Below, piece by piece: positions 61,507 to 64,000 of a DNA stretch of 64,000 bases. Within the stretch, counting starts at the first letter, position 1, and every line of letters begins with the position of its first letter. The notes beneath the pieces were generated by a model. The model was not told the DNA's origin. It saw only the letters and a list, made by a program, of their open reading frames with translations, and did no database searches. Position numbers and translations under genes: made by a program. This stretch comes from Trebonia sp050013875 (GTDB lineage Bacteria > Actinomycetota > Actinomycetes > Streptosporangiales > Streptosporangiaceae): the NCBI GenBank assembly GCA_050013875.1, contig JBEKEK010000021.1:6543-70542 (forward strand). The letters run 5' to 3'.

Positions 61507-62712
61507 ATGAAGGGCATCACTATGACTTCCGAGGTTCCGTTCCGGTTCTTCGACTGCGACAACCACTACTACGAGGCCACCGACGCCTTCACCCGGCATA
61601 TCGAGCCTGAGTACCGCAAGCGGGCGATGCAGTGGGCGCAGATCGACGGCAAGACCCGGCTGCTGGTCGGGGGCAAGGTGAACAAGTTCATCCCGAACCC
61701 GACCTTCGACCCGGTGGCGGCGCCGGGTGTGATGGACGAGTACTTCCGCGGCCGCAACCCGAAGGCCGCCGACGTCAAGCAGCTCTTCGGCCAGCTCGAG
61801 CCGATCCGGCCGGAGTACCGCGACCGTGACGCGCGCATCGCGCTGATGGACGCCCAGGGCATGGAGGGCTGCATCCTGCTGCCCACGCTGGGGGTCGGGA
61901 TGGAGCAGGCGCTGGCCCACGACCTGCCCGCCCTGACGGCGGCGTTCCGCGCCTTCAACCGGTGGATGGAAGAGGACTGGGGCTTCGCCTACCAGAACCG
62001 GATCTTCGCCGCCCCCTACATCACCCTGGCCGACCCCGCAGGCGCCACCCGCGAACTGGAATGGGCGCTGGAACGGGACGCCCGGTTCGTCGTGATGGTC
62101 GGCGGCCCGGTCACCACCGCGGTGGGCAAGCGCGCGCCCGCTGATGAGATGTTCGACCCGTTCTGGCGGCTGGCCAACGACGCCGGCATCACTGTCTGCT
62201 ATCACGGCGGTGAGAGCGGCTACACCAAGTTCCTCGCGGACTGGGGCGAGAACGACTTCACCGAGGCCTTCCGTGCCAACGCGTTCCGCGGCCTGGTGTC
62301 CGCCGACCCGATGCAGGACACGATCGCCAACCACCTGGCCCGCGGGCTGTTCCACCGGTTCCCGAACCTGCGGATGGCCTCGATCGAGGTCGGCTCGGCC
62401 TGGGCCTTCCACCTGTTCGAGAAGCTCACCAAGTCCTACGGCCAGGTCCCGCACCTTTACCCAGAAGACCCCAGGGAGACCTTCAAGCGCCACATCTGGG
62501 TCTCACCGTTCTACGAGGACGAGCTGGCCAGCCTGCTGCGCCTGGTCGGGGCCGACCACATCGTCATGGGCTCCGACTACCCGCACGTCGAGGGCCTCGC
62601 CGAGCCGTCGTCATACATCAAGGACCTGCAGAACTTCGACTACACCGCAGAGCAGTGCAAGGCCGTCATGCGCGACAACGGCCTGTTCCTGGCCACCCGC
62701 CGCCCAGCCTGA
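61507..62712 (+). CDS. Amidohydrolase-fold metal-dependent hydrolase (amidohydrolase 2 family)
   Basis: 401 residues. The ATG follows GAAGGAGG. A TIM-barrel metal hydrolase of the ACMSD/amidohydrolase-2 type: FRFFDCDNHYYEATDAF at the N-terminus (metal motif as D-x-D-x-H), GMEGCILLPTLGVGM, ITVCYHGGESGY (metal His), MASIEVGSAWAFHLFEKL and the final metal Asp in HIVMGSDYPHVEGL. Such enzymes decarboxylate or hydrolyse carboxylated ring compounds, often after an oxygenase; the LLM pair next door could supply one. Substrate unknown. Confidence 0.86.
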   Translation: MKGITMTSEVPFRFFDCDNHYYEATDAFTRHIEPEYRKRAMQWAQIDGKTRLLVGGKVNKFIPNPTFDPVAAPGVMDEYFRGRNPKAADVKQLFGQLEPIRPEYRDRDARIALMDAQGMEGCILLPTLGVGMEQALAHDLPALTAAFRAFNRWMEEDWGFAYQNRIFAAPYITLADPAGATRELEWALERDARFVVMVGGPVTTAVGKRAPADEMFDPFWRLANDAGITVCYHGGESGYTKFLADWGENDFTEAFRANAFRGLVSADPMQDTIANHLARGLFHRFPNLRMASIEVGSAWAFHLFEKLTKSYGQVPHLYPEDPRETFKRHIWVSPFYEDELASLLRLVGADHIVMGSDYPHVEGLAEPSSYIKDLQNFDYTAEQCKAVMRDNGLFLATRRPA

Positions 62713-62728
62713 GGGACGGGAGTCAGCG

Positions 62729-63031
62729 GTGCAACTGACCCGGTCGAGCCTGTGCAGCATCCTGCTCGAGGAGGGCGAGGAGAACCTCGCCGTCCTCATC
62801 GCGCGGGCTGACCTGCCGGAGATTCTGGACTCAACCCGTGACGCTCCGGCTCTCGCGGCTCTCGGCCTGAGCGAGGAAGAGCTGCGCGACCTGCTGCCGG
62901 CCGTGAGCGGTGTCCTGCCGGCGGCCGACAGCCAGGAAACGGCCGAGGTCAGACGCACACTCTCGGACCGCTGGGCATACCTCGTATCCGTCTGGACCGG
63001 AACCTGGACCGGGACCCGCCCGCATCCCTAG
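62729..63031 (+). CDS. Small acidic hypothetical protein between two amidohydrolase genes
   Basis: 100 residues, GTG 62729 after GGGACGGGAG, 16 bases past the amidohydrolase stop. Leu/Glu/Asp-rich and predicted mostly helical (SILLEEGEENLAVLIARADL, LGLSEEELRDLLPAVSGVL, VRRTLSDRWAYLVSVWTG). No family recognised. The position within a probable three-gene operon suggests an accessory or stabilising subunit, but this is inference from location only. Confidence 0.6.
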   Translation: MQLTRSSLCSILLEEGEENLAVLIARADLPEILDSTRDAPALAALGLSEEELRDLLPAVSGVLPAADSQETAEVRRTLSDRWAYLVSVWTGTWTGTRPHP

Positions 63032-63094
63032 TTCTCCCGACCATCCGTAGCTGAAGAGTTCATCCCTTTCACGTCACATGCAGAGGTGCGTTCC

Positions 63095-63961
63095 ATGGGT
63101 ATGCCCGCCGGCCTGCCGATCGTCGACACGATGATCGGGTTCCCGCACGAGGGATTCGAGCAGTACGACTTCATCCGCAAGCAGACCAAGGACCGGAACT
63201 CCAAGGAGGAAATGGAGTTCCCGGCCGAGTACATGTTCAAGGACGTGCCCAAGGACCTGCCAACCGACGACCCGATCTCGGTGACCTTGCACGAGATGGA
63301 CAAGTACGGGATCGAGGTGGGGCTGATCGGCGTCTCCGATGCGACGTCGCGGCTGGCCCTGAAGAGGCACCCGGACCGCTTCGTGCCGTCAGGCAACATC
63401 CCCGACCCCAACGACGTCACCGGCAGCGTGCGGGCGCTCCGCCAGGAGTACGAGGAGTTCGGCATCAAGGCCACCGGCGTGTTCCCGGCGGGCACCTTCC
63501 CGCAGGTGGCCATCGACGACCCGAAGATGTACCCGATCTACCAGACCTGCGTCGACCTCGACATCCCCATCTTCTGCACCGCGGGCGTGCCTGGGCCGCG
63601 GTTGAAGTACGCGCCGCAGGAGGTGTCCAAGATCGATGTGGTGATGTACGACTTCCCCGACCTGGTCTTCGTCACCAGGCACGGCTGCGAGCCCTGGGAG
63701 AAGCTGGCCTGGAAGCTCATGCTCAAGTGGCCGAACCTGTACTACTCCACCTCGGCGTTCGCCCCTAAGCACTACCCGCAGGAGATCATCAACTACGCCA
63801 ACACCCGGGGCGCGGACAAGATCATCTACGCCGGTTACTTCCCCATGGGCCTGAGCCTCGAGCGGATCTTCACCGACCTGCCGCACGTGCCCTTCAAGGA
63901 CGAGGTCTGGCCGAAATTCCTGCACGAGAACGCGCGCCGGGTACTCAAGCTCGGCCAGTAG
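63095..63961 (+). CDS. Amidohydrolase-fold metal-dependent hydrolase, second copy
   Basis: 288 residues from ATG 63095 (GAGG eight bases upstream). The amidohydrolase-2 barrel shows LPIVDTMIGFPHEGFEQYDF (the usual DxHxH is reduced to D-T-M), VGLIGVSDATSRLALKRHPD, IPIFCTAGVPGPRLKYAP, LVFVTRHGCEPWEKLAWKLM and ADKIIYAGYFPMGLSLERIF, where the usual final metal Asp (GSDxP) appears as AGYFP. Several metal ligands therefore seem replaced, unlike the paralogue at 61507. It may be a non-metal or regulatory partner of that enzyme. It ends at a hairpin. Confidence 0.78.
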   Translation: MGMPAGLPIVDTMIGFPHEGFEQYDFIRKQTKDRNSKEEMEFPAEYMFKDVPKDLPTDDPISVTLHEMDKYGIEVGLIGVSDATSRLALKRHPDRFVPSGNIPDPNDVTGSVRALRQEYEEFGIKATGVFPAGTFPQVAIDDPKMYPIYQTCVDLDIPIFCTAGVPGPRLKYAPQEVSKIDVVMYDFPDLVFVTRHGCEPWEKLAWKLMLKWPNLYYSTSAFAPKHYPQEIINYANTRGADKIIYAGYFPMGLSLERIFTDLPHVPFKDEVWPKFLHENARRVLKLGQ

Positions 63962-63965
63962 CGAC

Positions 63966-63987
63966 GCCGGCAGCCTTGGCTGCCGGC
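63966..63987. terminator. Hairpin after the amidohydrolase operon
   Basis: GCCGGCAGCC, a 2-base gap and GGCTGCCGGC form a perfect 10-bp stem (tight loop) five bases after the stop. No T-run follows. Likely an actinobacterial I-shaped terminator. Confidence 0.7.
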
Positions 63988-64000
63988 AACGGTGAACAGG

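Overview
The window is GC-rich DNA with the codon use of a filamentous-type actinobacterium. Pointers include mycothiol-dependent maleylpyruvate-isomerase-family proteins, an XRE/DUF5753 plus DUF397 pair, a Methyltransf_19 (DUF574) protein, DUF1707 proteins, a CobI-CobJ fusion, and many GTG/TTG starts. I cannot assign a genus; the Streptosporangiales/Streptomycetales part of the phylum is the best guess. No rRNA, tRNA, CRISPR array or complete insertion sequence was seen.

Layout. 1-1311: the 5' part of a secreted GH18 chitinase-like protein with a carbohydrate-binding module. 1477-6010: a decaying patch holding a chimeric, twice-deleted LuxR-family regulator, an intact SDR oxidoreductase and a beheaded isochorismatase-family gene. 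6045-15293: housekeeping and accessory genes (DinB-like protein, VIT transporter, two APH-fold kinases, a serine hydrolase with altered catalytic residues, a CDF metal exporter, an MBL-fold hydrolase, a DUF1707 protein) and a class II aaRS-like pseudogene.

15364-39762 is dominated by aerobic (late cobalt insertion) cobalamin biosynthesis. It has a cobalt/nickel permease with cobC, then cobN, cobG, cobH, cobIJ, cobK, cobF, cobM, cobL, a ChlI-ChlD type chelatase subunit, cobO and cobB. Three cobalamin riboswitches stand before the permease, before cobN and before the chelatase-cobO-cobB operon, so metal uptake, cobalt insertion and adenosylation/amidation should all be shut off by the end product. 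Two less expected proteins are embedded here: an AAA+ ATPase directly behind cobN, and a cyclic-nucleotide-domain/FAD oxidoreductase between cobK and cobF. cobA, cobD, cobQ, cobU, cobS and cobT are not in the window.

40109-50994 is a cell-surface polysaccharide region. A minus-strand operon encodes a nucleotide-sugar dehydrogenase, a processive GT2 synthase and two NodB-type deacetylase-like proteins, one of which lacks the expected metal-binding histidines. It is flanked by an anchored concanavalin-like protein and a large secreted beta-helix glucanase-like enzyme. 50991-58578 holds a Methyltransf_19 protein, a hybrid histidine kinase overlapping a stand-alone receiver, a frameshifted carboxylate-amine ligase pseudogene, an alpha/beta hydrolase, the XRE-DUF397 pair and a small membrane protein. 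58602-63961 holds two overlapping LLM flavin monooxygenase genes and, facing away, two amidohydrolase-fold genes separated by a small acidic protein, which looks like a catabolic locus.

The most unusual features are a 57-nt dispersed repeat found once between genes and once inserted in frame in cobB (with a weaker relative in cobG), a CTAG-decamer tandem repeat that supplies the stops of two convergent genes, a cobF gene that has lost its stop and runs antisense through all of cobM, and a high load of mosaic or beheaded pseudogenes.
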